From NCBI RefSeq assembly GCF_014529625.1, contig NZ_CP076039.1:1364001-1428000 (forward strand): a stretch of 64,000 nucleotides of DNA, in the 5' to 3' direction. Below, piece after piece: positions 43,913 through 52,058 of the stretch. Under the pieces are notes generated by a model that was not told where the DNA came from, did not search any database, and was given only the letters and a program-made list of their open reading frames with translations. Position numbers and translations under genes: made by a program. How positions within the stretch are numbered: the first letter of the stretch is position 1; every line of letters starts with the position of its first letter. Source of the stretch: Candidatus Pelagisphaera phototrophica (GTDB lineage Bacteria; Verrucomicrobiota; Verrucomicrobiia; Opitutales; Opitutaceae).

Positions 43913-44755
43913 ATGCTTTGGATTGGCCAGACCTCAAATTCTATGTGTCCTAGATTGACTATCCGATTTGTGACCGGGATCGTTGCTGTTTTAGCGGCGC
44001 CCGCGTTTCAGGGCTCGCTTTGGGGGGCAGGCGATTGGGAGGAGGAAGCCCTGCTGCTCTACAATTCTGGGTCTCCCGAGATCAACGAGCTTAGAGCAAG
44101 GAGTACAGGTAACGAGCGGCTAAAGTTGTACGCGAGAGCGTTGGGGCAATTGCACGTCCAACCCATGAGGGAGGAAAATGCGCTCTTGGCGAAGGAGACG
44201 TTCGATATCCTTTTTGAGTCGAACCCGAACGATCAAGTGGGAATGGCGTCAGCCTATTACCTAGCAAGAATCAACCATAAGCATCTTGACCAGCCTGACT
44301 TGGAGGCAGCGCGTTCTGCTTACCGATACATTTTTGAGTCCTATCCATCGAGGTTTTTTGGGGAGCTGGCCTTTCTGAAGTACCTTCTTATCGAGCTATA
44401 CAATGAGGAAAGCACGCAAAGCGTATCCAATCGAATTGCGAGTTTAGAGATGCTGGGTGATCAGCTAACGATTCCAGATATGATACGGGGTTATCACCGT
44501 GCGGTTGGAGATGCCTATTTAGGCTACGAATTGTCTTATGAAAAGGCCTACGAGCATTTGAAAGCGTCTTATGAGATTAAGTCCTCGGTTCCGGAAACTC
44601 AAGTTGAGCTGATGCTTACGGTCGCCGAGCTAGCGGAATTATTCGGCGAAAAAGACGTCGCAATCGCGGCGCTCCAGGATTTTCTTAAGGCCGCCAATGG
44701 GGATGATCGCAGGGGCGAAGTTGCTCTCCGAATCGCAGCTCTCAATTCGAAATAG
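43913..44755 (+). CDS. Exported helical-repeat protein of unknown function
   Basis: A 280-residue protein; ATG 43943 (MCPRLTIRFVTGIVAVLAAP) gives the best signal peptide. The mature chain is helical with TPR-like pairs: ERLKLYARALGQLH, DQVGMASAYYLARINHKHLD, AARSAYRYIFESYPSRFFGE, AFLKYLLIELYNEE, RGYHRAVGDAYLGYELSYEK and VELMLTVAELAELFGEKDVA. It is probably a periplasmic scaffold. No neighbour explains its job. Confidence 0.65.
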   Translation: MLWIGQTSNSMCPRLTIRFVTGIVAVLAAPAFQGSLWGAGDWEEEALLLYNSGSPEINELRARSTGNERLKLYARALGQLHVQPMREENALLAKETFDILFESNPNDQVGMASAYYLARINHKHLDQPDLEAARSAYRYIFESYPSRFFGELAFLKYLLIELYNEESTQSVSNRIASLEMLGDQLTIPDMIRGYHRAVGDAYLGYELSYEKAYEHLKASYEIKSSVPETQVELMLTVAELAELFGEKDVAIAALQDFLKAANGDDRRGEVALRIAALNSK

Positions 44756-44897
44756 AAACCCACCTGTGCGTCGATTGAGCCTGAGACATTAGTAGGTAAG
44801 GTTTCGATACACTTATGCCCTTTGAGAAAGGAAGCCACTAGCCCGCTTCAGCCGGGTCTGGACAAATGGGAATCATCTGGTTTTGTTGCTTTTCCTG

Positions 44898-45707
44898 ATG
44901 CCTGAGGCCGAACTACCAAACGAACCTGCCTTCATAATCGTCTCGAGTTTTGTCAGAGAGCGAAACGTTCTTTTAGCAATGGCGAATTTCAGCGATCTGT
45001 ATGTGGACTACTATCTCCACCTAAAGGACAACAAGATCGGTATGGATCCTCGAGCGGATGATCTGCTCAAAACCACTTTGGCCGCATTTTCTCTCCATTG
45101 TGTTTCGCGTCCCAGAAATGAAGTCTTGGCCTGGACCATCAATTTTCAGGACCCGCTGCTCAACCTTTTTCTAGGAGGGGATACGGAAATTGGGTCGGTG
45201 GTAGGGCGTGCTTTCACCGAAAATGTCAAGGAGGCGGAAGAGAACGTGTTTTATCAGGAAGTCGCCAAGGGAAATAAGCCGATCCATCGCAGTGTGGTCC
45301 CTTTTGAAGGGAGCGATCCGTTGGCGGCCGTGGAGGCCTTTTACGCGATGAGTGAGCAGCGCCCAGCCCGTTTTTTCAGGCTCGATACGGAGACCTTTGC
45401 CATCGTCTCTGCCCATCCAGATTATGATGAAGAATGGTTCAGGGATCTGACGGTAGACGATTTGCGTGTCTTATCGGTAACTGAGCAAGTGAACCCCCTG
45501 GAGACTCGAATTGTTAAATGGGAATGTGGCTGTAATCAAAAGCGGATTCTCCAGGCGTTGGAACCAGTATGGCGCCAAAGCCCCGATGAGCTGTTTCTCG
45601 GAGAGGAGCTGATTGAAGTGAATTGCCCAAGGTGCGCCGGCAAATATCGAATCAGCAAAGAGATGATGGAAGCCTACGATGAGAGTTTGAAAGACAAAGG
45701 GGAGTAG
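44898..45707 (+). CDS. hslO: Redox-regulated chaperone Hsp33
   Basis: A 269-residue Hsp33. I choose ATG 44898 (MPEAELPNEPAFII); the TTG at 44883 adds only five hydrophobic residues. The N-terminal domain reads RERNVLLAMANFSDLYVDYY and LHCVSRPRNEVLAWTINFQD. The C-terminal redox switch has all four cysteines in CGC (WECGCNQ) and CPRC (NCPRCAGKY), which bind zinc when reduced and form disulfides on oxidative stress. It holds unfolding proteins in the cytoplasm during oxidative or heat shock. Followed by a GC-rich hairpin. Confidence 0.92.
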   Translation: MPEAELPNEPAFIIVSSFVRERNVLLAMANFSDLYVDYYLHLKDNKIGMDPRADDLLKTTLAAFSLHCVSRPRNEVLAWTINFQDPLLNLFLGGDTEIGSVVGRAFTENVKEAEENVFYQEVAKGNKPIHRSVVPFEGSDPLAAVEAFYAMSEQRPARFFRLDTETFAIVSAHPDYDEEWFRDLTVDDLRVLSVTEQVNPLETRIVKWECGCNQKRILQALEPVWRQSPDELFLGEELIEVNCPRCAGKYRISKEMMEAYDESLKDKGE

Positions 45708-45740
45708 TTAGGAGCTGGTTTTTGGTTGATGAATGAAGTA

Positions 45741-45764
45741 GGCCTCGATATCCGGACCGAGGCC
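45741..45764 (+). terminator. Hairpin after Hsp33 gene
   Basis: Perfect stem GGCCTCG (45741-45747) and CGAGGCC (45758-45764) with a ten-base loop, followed by AAGTTTG. It lies 33 bases after the hslO stop. The poor T-run makes it a probable rather than certain terminator. Confidence 0.55.
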
Positions 45765-45792
45765 AAGTTTGTACGAGCGTGTGATTGATGAA

Positions 45793-45912
45793 ATGGCGGA
45801 AATGCTGGGGTTGGCATTAGCGTTGGTGGGTTGTCTTTTTCGGTTGGCCTTGCTGGTTCCGTGGGCGATTGAACGTTTGAAGGAATCGGACCAGTCGTCT
45901 TGCGAGAAGTAG
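45793..45912 (+). CDS. Possible small membrane protein, 39 residues
   Basis: ATG 45793 (or GTG 45781) opens a short frame reading MAEMLGLALALVGCLFRLAL then LVPWAIERLKES and ends TAG 45912. The composition is that of a single transmembrane helix with a charged end. No strong Shine-Dalgarno is visible and no family was recognised. It lies between the hslO hairpin and the M24 peptidase, with no other gene in that 250-base stretch. Confidence 0.3.
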   Translation: MAEMLGLALALVGCLFRLALLVPWAIERLKESDQSSCEK

Positions 45913-45918
45913 GCCCTG

Positions 45919-47133
45919 TTGTGTGGGGTTAGCGGGCTTTACATTTTTCGGAGAGAGATATTGGCTGAACATGTGAGTAAATCTAGTCCTTCGCGAAAGC
46001 GTAAACTGCCTCTCCCGATTTTAATGTATGCGGATACGCGTACCTCAGCGGATCAGCTTTATCTGGCAAAGTTTGGCGTTCCGGATGCCTTCATATCCAT
46101 GAAAATGGGGGCTAAATCAATCGCGGTGCTAAACCAGCTCGAACTTTCGAGAGGATTTAAGGAATCGGCTTTCAGTACCATTCTGGCTCTGGAGGAATGG
46201 ATCGAGAAGGCTCGTACCAAATTTAGGCGGAAGGATGTTGGCGTTGCTGAAATTGTTGCGACCTTGGCAGCGGCGTATCGGATTAATGGATTTAGAGTTT
46301 CGTCGGACTTTCCCGCGTGGCTGGCGTTTCAACTGCAAGGGTTTGGGATAAAAATTGATGCAATGAAAACGTCGATATTTCCAGCCCGAGAAACGAAGAC
46401 GGAGGAAGAAATGCGATTTCTTCGACAGGGTAATCGGTGTAGCGCGGCGGGAATACGGGCGGCAGAAGAAACTCTGAAAAAGTCCACCATTAAGAAGGGC
46501 TACCTTTACCTCGAGGGTAAACGGCTGACCTCGGAAAAGCTTAGGGAAGCAATAGAGGTTGCTTGTTTGACCGCGGGTTCGATTCCGATGGATACAATTG
46601 CAGCGGGTGGAGACCAGGCTTGTGACCCGCACTGCGCGGGTTCGGGACCGCTCAAAGCGAATGAATTGATCATTGTGGATGTGTTTCCGCGGGTCGCGAA
46701 TACGGGATACTTTGGTGACATGACGCGAACTTTCTTAAAAGGAAAGCCTTCTGATGTTCAGAGAGCGCTGGTTGCGACAGTAAAGGGAGCTCAAAGTCAG
46801 GCCATCAAACAAGTTCGGACAGGAGTCGACGGAAAGACTATCCATTCCTCGGTGCAGAAGTACTTCAAGGACCGCAATTACCTAACCACGCACAATGAGA
46901 GTGGAGCTCAAGGATTCTTTCATGGGACAGGCCATGGTTTGGGGTTAGAAGTGCATGAGGCGCCGCGAGTCTCAATCGTAAACTTTCGCTTGAAAAGGAA
47001 CTCGGTTATTACCATCGAACCCGGTTTGTATTATCCCGGATTAGGTGGCTGTAGGCTAGAAGACGTGGTTGCAGTGACAGATACGGGGCCCAAGAAATTA
47101 AGCTCCTATCACTATAATTGGATTGTGGAATAG
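45919..47133 (+). CDS. Xaa-Pro aminopeptidase-type M24 peptidase
   Basis: A metallopeptidase of the pita-bread fold. The longest frame starts at TTG 45919, but TTG 45961 (preceded by GGAGAG) is a better start and gives about 390 residues. The N-terminal creatinase-like domain has ILMYADTRTSADQLYLAKFG. The C-terminal catalytic domain has the metal ligands in IIVDVFPR and YFGDMTRTF (two Asp), FFHGTGHGLGLEVHEAP (His), VITIEPGLYYP (Glu) and GCRLEDVV (Glu). It removes N-terminal residues preceding proline, in the cytoplasm. It is followed after 13 bases by mutM. Confidence 0.88.
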   Translation: MCGVSGLYIFRREILAEHVSKSSPSRKRKLPLPILMYADTRTSADQLYLAKFGVPDAFISMKMGAKSIAVLNQLELSRGFKESAFSTILALEEWIEKARTKFRRKDVGVAEIVATLAAAYRINGFRVSSDFPAWLAFQLQGFGIKIDAMKTSIFPARETKTEEEMRFLRQGNRCSAAGIRAAEETLKKSTIKKGYLYLEGKRLTSEKLREAIEVACLTAGSIPMDTIAAGGDQACDPHCAGSGPLKANELIIVDVFPRVANTGYFGDMTRTFLKGKPSDVQRALVATVKGAQSQAIKQVRTGVDGKTIHSSVQKYFKDRNYLTTHNESGAQGFFHGTGHGLGLEVHEAPRVSIVNFRLKRNSVITIEPGLYYPGLGGCRLEDVVAVTDTGPKKLSSYHYNWIVE

Positions 47134-47146
47134 ATGTTCTTTCAAG

Positions 47147-47941
47147 ATGCCTGAATTCGCTGAGGTCGCGTTTTTCTGCCGCCAATGGGATCCCGGAAAA
47201 CGGAGATTGGTCCAATCGGTGCAGCTGAATGAAAAAGTTCGTTGCTTTCGTGATGTTGATCCAGCGCGATTGGCCCGAAAGCTCAAAGGCAACCGCCTCA
47301 TTGGGTCGAGAACCCACGGGAAACGGATGCTTTTTCAATTGGAAAGGGAAACCTGGCTAGGGGTTCACCTCGGGATGACGGGAAATCTCCGAATTCGAAG
47401 TCATGATCAGTTTCTCGAGAAACATGATCATCTTGCCCTGAAGACGTACATTGGGTGGCTTGTGTTCAATGATCAAAGGCAGTTCGGCAAAATAGAGCTT
47501 TTCGAGTCGTCAGGTCTCCCCAAGTTTTGGGATGAGTTACCGCTGGAAGTGGGATCACCAAAATATGACTACGACTATTTCAATTCGATCATAGAGAAAC
47601 GAAAGCGAGGGCCGCTGAAAAGTCTTTTACTCATGCAGGAGTTTTTTCCTGGCGTGGGCAATTGGATGGCGGATGAGATATTATGGAAGGCGAGGGTTAG
47701 GCCCGACCGAGCTGCGGTATCACTGAGTGGCCCTGAGAAGAAATCGCTTTTCCGTGCCGTCAAATTTGTTTGGGACGGCGCTTTGAAGTACGTTGCCCCA
47801 GATTATTCCGATCCCCCGAAGACCTGGCTGTTTCAGCATCGCTGGAAAGCGGGTGGAATTTGTCCTAAGACGGGTGAAGCACTAAGTCGAAGAACGATTG
47901 GAGGACGGACAACCTGTTGGTCCGCCAAATGGCAGTCGTGA
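47147..47941 (+). CDS. mutM: Formamidopyrimidine-DNA glycosylase MutM/Nei, degenerate zinc finger
   Basis: A base-excision repair glycosylase of 264 residues. ATG 47147 gives MPEFAEV with catalytic Pro2 and Glu3; the frame from 47123 adds an unlikely tail. RTHGKRMLFQLE (Lys near 57), LGVHLGMTGNLRI and the helix-two-turn-helix FFPGVGNWMADEILWKARV are present. The C-terminal finger keeps the DNA-contacting IGGRTT but shows only one cysteine on each side (ICPKTGEALS and TTCWSAKWQ) instead of two CxxC pairs. It therefore probably does not bind zinc in the classic way. It removes oxidised purines such as 8-oxoguanine or related lesions. Confidence 0.85.
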   Translation: MPEFAEVAFFCRQWDPGKRRLVQSVQLNEKVRCFRDVDPARLARKLKGNRLIGSRTHGKRMLFQLERETWLGVHLGMTGNLRIRSHDQFLEKHDHLALKTYIGWLVFNDQRQFGKIELFESSGLPKFWDELPLEVGSPKYDYDYFNSIIEKRKRGPLKSLLLMQEFFPGVGNWMADEILWKARVRPDRAAVSLSGPEKKSLFRAVKFVWDGALKYVAPDYSDPPKTWLFQHRWKAGGICPKTGEALSRRTIGGRTTCWSAKWQS

Positions 47942-47956
47942 GCTTTCGTTTTTGCT

Positions 47957-48601
47957 TTAGGGAGCGAGACGATTCAAGTTCCAGCCAATGTCATCGGACT
48001 TAGAATACAGGAAGCGGTCGTGAATACGATTTTGGCCCCCTTGCCAAAACTCGACCGTCTCAGGAGTAATCCGGAAGCCTCCCCAAAAGGAGGGTAGTGG
48101 GACACCTCCTTTTTTGAATTTCCGTTTCATTTCATCCAACTTGGTTTCGAGGATAGACCGAGAAGAAATGATGCTGCTTTGGGGTGAAGACCAGGCCCCA
48201 ATCTGGCTGCCAAAAGGACGGGTGACGAAGTATTTCAGGGACTCGGTTGCTGGAATCTTTGTCGCAGAACCGGTGATCGCTACTTGTCGATGGATGGAGA
48301 TCCACGGAAAGAGCAGGGAGACTTTTGCGTTTCCTGCTATTTGCTGGGATTTGCGACTGCCAAAATTTGTGAAGAAGACGAAGCCTCGTTTATCCAATCC
48401 CTTCAGCAACACAGAGCGTTGCCACGGTTGCCCCTTTTCGTCGACTGTGGCTAGCGACATGGCATTAGGCTCCACCACCCCCAGATCTTGAGCTTGGGAA
48501 AACCAGGCCTGGAATTGGTCGATGGGATCCCGAGACAGATCCTTTCGGCGCAAACTCTCTCCCGTATAATCCTCTCTAAGCTGGCTGAGGTCTTTGGACA
48601 C
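47957..48601 (-). CDS. pdxH: Pyridoxamine 5'-phosphate oxidase
   Basis: A 214-residue FMN enzyme that forms pyridoxal phosphate from pyridoxine or pyridoxamine phosphate. Family blocks include LREDYTGESLRRKDLSRDP, FQAWFSQAQDLGVVEPNAM, PWQRSVLLKGLDKRGFVFFT, NFGSRKSQQIAGNAKVSLLF, RQVAITGSATKIP and the C-terminal GFRITPETVEFWQGGQNRIH with WNLNRLAP. All FMN- and PLP-binding stretches appear intact and length is typical. It converges with mutM (15 bases apart), so no operon partner is evident. Confidence 0.95.
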   Translation of the reverse strand: MSKDLSQLREDYTGESLRRKDLSRDPIDQFQAWFSQAQDLGVVEPNAMSLATVDEKGQPWQRSVLLKGLDKRGFVFFTNFGSRKSQQIAGNAKVSLLFPWISIHRQVAITGSATKIPATESLKYFVTRPFGSQIGAWSSPQSSIISSRSILETKLDEMKRKFKKGGVPLPSFWGGFRITPETVEFWQGGQNRIHDRFLYSKSDDIGWNLNRLAP

Positions 48602-48647
48602 GAGGATATTTAAGACTAGGGAGGGATTTTGTGTAACGTTTGCGCCT

Positions 48648-48875
48648 CTACTTCTTGAGCCGCTCGAGTGCTTTGTTTGCTAGTTCTGAGACCGACTGAA
48701 GATTGTTCTGCAAACGTTCCAATTCGCAGTCGTCAAATATGTCCGAGTAAGCGGATTTTTTTTGGGAATCCTCCCTAGGGGGCGAGATTTTTTCGGCTCG
48801 TTTGGTATCCCTGTTTTGCTGCGGATTGTTGGGATCGACTGGGCGTGGGATGGAATTCGGTTCGATGCGGTCCAT
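48648..48875 (-). CDS. Small unknown protein, 75 residues
   Basis: A polar, Pro/Asn-rich N-terminal half (PVDPNNPQQNRDTKRAEK) and a helical C-terminus (DCELERLQNNLQSVSELANK). No signal peptide or recognised family. A small adaptor or regulatory peptide is possible. It is upstream of pdxH on the same strand with a 46-base gap, so co-transcription is plausible. Confidence 0.45.
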   Translation of the reverse strand: MDRIEPNSIPRPVDPNNPQQNRDTKRAEKISPPREDSQKKSAYSDIFDDCELERLQNNLQSVSELANKALERLKK

Positions 48876-49153
48876 TTGTGTGGTTATCGATGAGTGTTTG
48901 TTAGCGCGTCTTCAGGTGTATAACCTCATCTCATCGAGAAATGCCTCTATCCGCACGGACTGGGTTCCTCTGAGATGAAATTGTTCAAGACTAAAAGGAA
49001 CGCTTTTACCTCCTGTGGCAACCGATTTTGAGCAAAATGGAAGATATCTTCGATATACTTAAAGATCTTTGAGTTCAAGCGCCTGCTCTTTTCGGACGAT
49101 GCTTTTAGCAGAGCGAATCTGCTTTCACAAAATAAGCCGACTAGTCTGATCCT

Positions 49154-49453
49154 ATGAACCAAGAGCTGTTGGCAATCCCGGTTGGCCCCGAATTAGACGC
49201 CACTCATGGAAAGCTCGCTCAAATGTTGGAAAAGTCTTGGGAGGAAATAGTGAAGCTTTTGCTTGAGGAAGCAGCGTTTGCCGTCGAAGACACTTACGAA
49301 AAGAGCGGCCAAATTTGGGATTCAGTCCGTTTCGAGTATGTTCATGGGGGACGCAGTTCTCTGAGGAGCTTGGCTCCTGAAGCGGAGATCGATACGATTT
49401 TGAATTGCGCGCAGGAAATGAGCAGTGATTCGGATCGCCAGAAGTGGGTTTAG
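49154..49453 (+). CDS. Small unknown protein, 99 residues
   Basis: A mostly helical acidic protein: ATHGKLAQMLEKSWEEIVKL, LLEEAAFAVEDTYEKSGQIW, then a beta-like SVRFEYVHGGRSSL and an acidic end. No family was recognised. The start ATG follows CCT with no clear Shine-Dalgarno. It stands alone in a gene-poor stretch. Confidence 0.4.
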   Translation: MNQELLAIPVGPELDATHGKLAQMLEKSWEEIVKLLLEEAAFAVEDTYEKSGQIWDSVRFEYVHGGRSSLRSLAPEAEIDTILNCAQEMSSDSDRQKWV

Positions 49454-49960
49454 GGCTTTAAAGGATCTAAATCTCGTTGCCAGACAGATCTTGCATCTTT
49501 GCACTGGGATAGTGCTGGTTATTAGGAGAAAGGTAACGCGGAAGAAATCATATACGGTTTTTATGCTGCCCGGCTACAATGAAGAGTGGCCAACCTCTGA
49601 ATATGAGCACCAGGAAATTCTAAGGCTGTTCAAACAGGATCAGCCTTATGACGGAATCCATAACGATTTCTCAGACTACCGAATCGGACCGAAAAAGTCC
49701 GCTCGATCCTAGTTGGGTTCTCGAAGCGAATTTGATATGATATCACGCAAGCCTTTATAGCGTCTTTGATGTCCCGCTTTTCGAAGATCTCGTCCGGTAG
49801 GACATCTAGTGTTACGCGACTAGGGTTTTTGGAATAATGCTCGCGGATCGTTGAGGGATCGACTAGATTAACGTGGTTCTAGGTTGGGGGATTTAAGAGC
49901 AGGTCTAACCGTATTTTATGGCGGGTTCCCTTTGAAGCGTCTGAAACGCATACTCGCTAC
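49454..49960 (+). other. About 500 bases without a confident gene
   Basis: A 95-codon frame (49425-49712) overlaps the previous gene by 29 bases. Its second half (MLPGYNEEWPTSEYEHQEIL and on, from ATG 49564) is hydrophilic and could be a fragment, but it has no recognised family. After 49713 no frame or hairpin of note was found before the convergent acetyltransferase. Confidence 0.3.
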
Positions 49961-50380
49961 TCATTCGAGATCAAGACGCATATCCACGTGGTCGATTCCG
50001 GCCTCAATGTAAACGTCGCCTAGACGTTGAAATCCGAACCTCTCGTAAAAGTTGACTGCCTGAATTTGCGATGACAGTTCAACCTGTTTCCATCCTCTCT
50101 CGCGGGCGGCCTCGACCAGCTTCAGGAGTACCTTCTGTCCAACTCCTGTTGATCGGTACTCTTTGAGGACCGCCATTCTACCGATATGTCCGTCTGGCAA
50201 GAGGCGACCGGTACCGATCGGGAGGCCTCCGTCATACGCGATCGCGTGAACGCACTCCGGGTCCCTACCATCAACCTCTAGGCTTGGTTCGACACCTTGC
50301 TCAGCTACGAAGACATCGAATCGTATTTGGAGGATACTGGATTCAAGTGGGCTGAATTGGGTAAGTTCTATGCGGATCAT
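49961..50380 (-). CDS. GNAT family N-acetyltransferase
   Basis: From ATG 50380 the protein has 139 residues (MIRIELTQFSPLESSILQIR); a longer frame reaches 50413. The acetyl-CoA-binding core shows RFDVFVAEQGV, CVHAIAYDGGLPIGTGRLLP, motif A IGRMAVLKEYRSTGVGQKVL and the late QIQAVNFYERFGFQRLGDVY, then a final metal-type EAGIDHVDMRL. This last part resembles ElaA/YjcF-type acetyltransferases. The substrate is not known. It has no operon neighbours. Confidence 0.85.
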   Translation of the reverse strand: MIRIELTQFSPLESSILQIRFDVFVAEQGVEPSLEVDGRDPECVHAIAYDGGLPIGTGRLLPDGHIGRMAVLKEYRSTGVGQKVLLKLVEAARERGWKQVELSSQIQAVNFYERFGFQRLGDVYIEAGIDHVDMRLDLE

Positions 50381-50599
50381 GGATATAAAAGTCTGGGTTT
50401 TGATGACTGCCAAAAGGATCCATGAAAAGTAAAAATTAGAGGTAGATTAAATCCCGATTCCGCTTTAATATCGCCAAATCTCAAGTTTACGTTCTCATTA
50501 AGTTATCCCTCTATTCCCAATTTTGCGAATCCTTCGGTATATTGATTTAAGAATGTCGAAAAGGAACGTATAGTCCCAAGACGGTTTCTTACAAATTAA

Positions 50600-51907
50600 A
50601 TGTTTCCCACCTGGCTACGAATCTTTGCGATCACTTCAATTGGCTCATTGACTTCCTATTCGGTGGACTCGGAACCGATTGAGGGGCCACCGCTTGTCTT
50701 TGCCCATGACCTGGTGGGAGAAGAGCTTCGAGAGGGAGAGCGTTTCAAGCTAGCCCCAATTGCATATGTGGTAAATTTTGGATACGAGTTCGATTTGGAT
50801 AGCGATTTCGGCGACTTTCATGCTCGAGGCATCAAGATGCTGGAAGTGACTGCCCATGAAATAGACGCGCTCGAGAAGTTGGAGGAAATCACCAAAACCA
50901 AGGCCTTTACGACGTCTTTTTCGGAGGCCCTGAAGAACCCAATTGTCCGCTCATGGGCGGTAGCGCGAAGACCGGTCACTACGGTTGCTCGAATTCCTGG
51001 TGGTATTGTCCGTTATCTGCAGGGAAAGTTTTTTGAGGTAAAACGGGGGTCAGAAAAGTTAGCGGCGAAAACTAAGGAGCATCGATACAGAGGTGAGAGT
51101 AATGAGAAAGAGCCAGTCGCGGAAAAGGTTACGGACGCAGCAAAAAAAGTAGGCAGCACGACAAAGAAATTGAGTCGCCGGCACTTGGGGTTCGACAAGG
51201 CGAAACGGGATTGGTCGAGGCGTTTGAAGGTTGATCCCTACACAACCAACGACTACCTGCAATTTGAGTTGGAGCGGATAGCGTGGGCTTCCTCGGTTGG
51301 TTCCTTCGCAGGTGAATTTGCCATTCCTTCCAGTTCGGTGCTCTCGTACACGCTCCAAGCCCAGGAAATGGTTTGGAGCAAGTCTGAAAAGGAGCTAGAA
51401 AGGTTAAACTCAAAATCCCTGAAGACGATGGGTGTCGACACAAGTGTTCTCGTCCAGTTTGACGAACTAGACCAATATACGCTGACGGAAAAGACAGAGC
51501 TAGTGATCACACTAGAGGAGATCGAAGTGGATGGCAGGCTAGACCTCATTCAACTAATGCTAGAAGTAGAAACGCGGGAGGAAGCGATGCTGATGGTTAA
51601 GATCATCTCTGCGATTGGAAATTATCACCAACTGGTGAAGCCGATCGAGGAGGTTGCGATTCGCAGAGGCCTTGCGGTCTGCTACGACGAAGAGGGAACG
51701 ATGGTACTCCCTCTGGCTTTAGATTATTTGCACTGGTCACAGGAGATCTCAGAAGTGTTGCTTTCGAATGATCTCTATGACGAATCGCGGTCTTTATGGA
51801 TTAGTGGAACCGCTTCTGCGATCGCTAAAAGAAGGCTGGCGACCCACGATTGGAAGCTGAAAGAAAATTGTTTTGATAGCTTTGCTGCCCTGCAACCGAA
51901 TCCCTAA
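50600..51907 (+). CDS. Exported protein of unknown function, 435 residues
   Basis: The N-terminus (WLRIFAITSIGSLTSYSVDS) looks like a weak signal peptide. The next part, VFAHDLVGEELREGERFKLA followed by IAYVVNFGYEFDLDSDFGDF, is beta-rich. A conserved-looking TVARIPGGIVRYLQGKFFEV near 130 is followed by a Lys-rich linker (about 150-195). The rest is long helices with VDPYTTNDYLQFELERIAWA. The pattern 'P.gv...vG..f..v...........K' followed by a 'vDPYT.N..Lq..L..iAwa' resembles a group of proteins seen in proteobacterial and verrucomicrobial genomes without known function. It stands alone. Confidence 0.6.
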   Translation: MFPTWLRIFAITSIGSLTSYSVDSEPIEGPPLVFAHDLVGEELREGERFKLAPIAYVVNFGYEFDLDSDFGDFHARGIKMLEVTAHEIDALEKLEEITKTKAFTTSFSEALKNPIVRSWAVARRPVTTVARIPGGIVRYLQGKFFEVKRGSEKLAAKTKEHRYRGESNEKEPVAEKVTDAAKKVGSTTKKLSRRHLGFDKAKRDWSRRLKVDPYTTNDYLQFELERIAWASSVGSFAGEFAIPSSSVLSYTLQAQEMVWSKSEKELERLNSKSLKTMGVDTSVLVQFDELDQYTLTEKTELVITLEEIEVDGRLDLIQLMLEVETREEAMLMVKIISAIGNYHQLVKPIEEVAIRRGLAVCYDEEGTMVLPLALDYLHWSQEISEVLLSNDLYDESRSLWISGTASAIAKRRLATHDWKLKENCFDSFAALQPNP

Positions 51908-52058
51908 TAAGATTTGCCGTGTTTTAAGACCCTCTATGAGGCAGTCGTTGCCGAAGCCGTGACTTCAGAAAATTCCCAGTGAAAGGATAATTTTCAATTG
52001 CCTCGTTAGAGAAAGCGTGTAATGGTTAAGGTCAGAATCCTAATCCCCCTATAGAATT

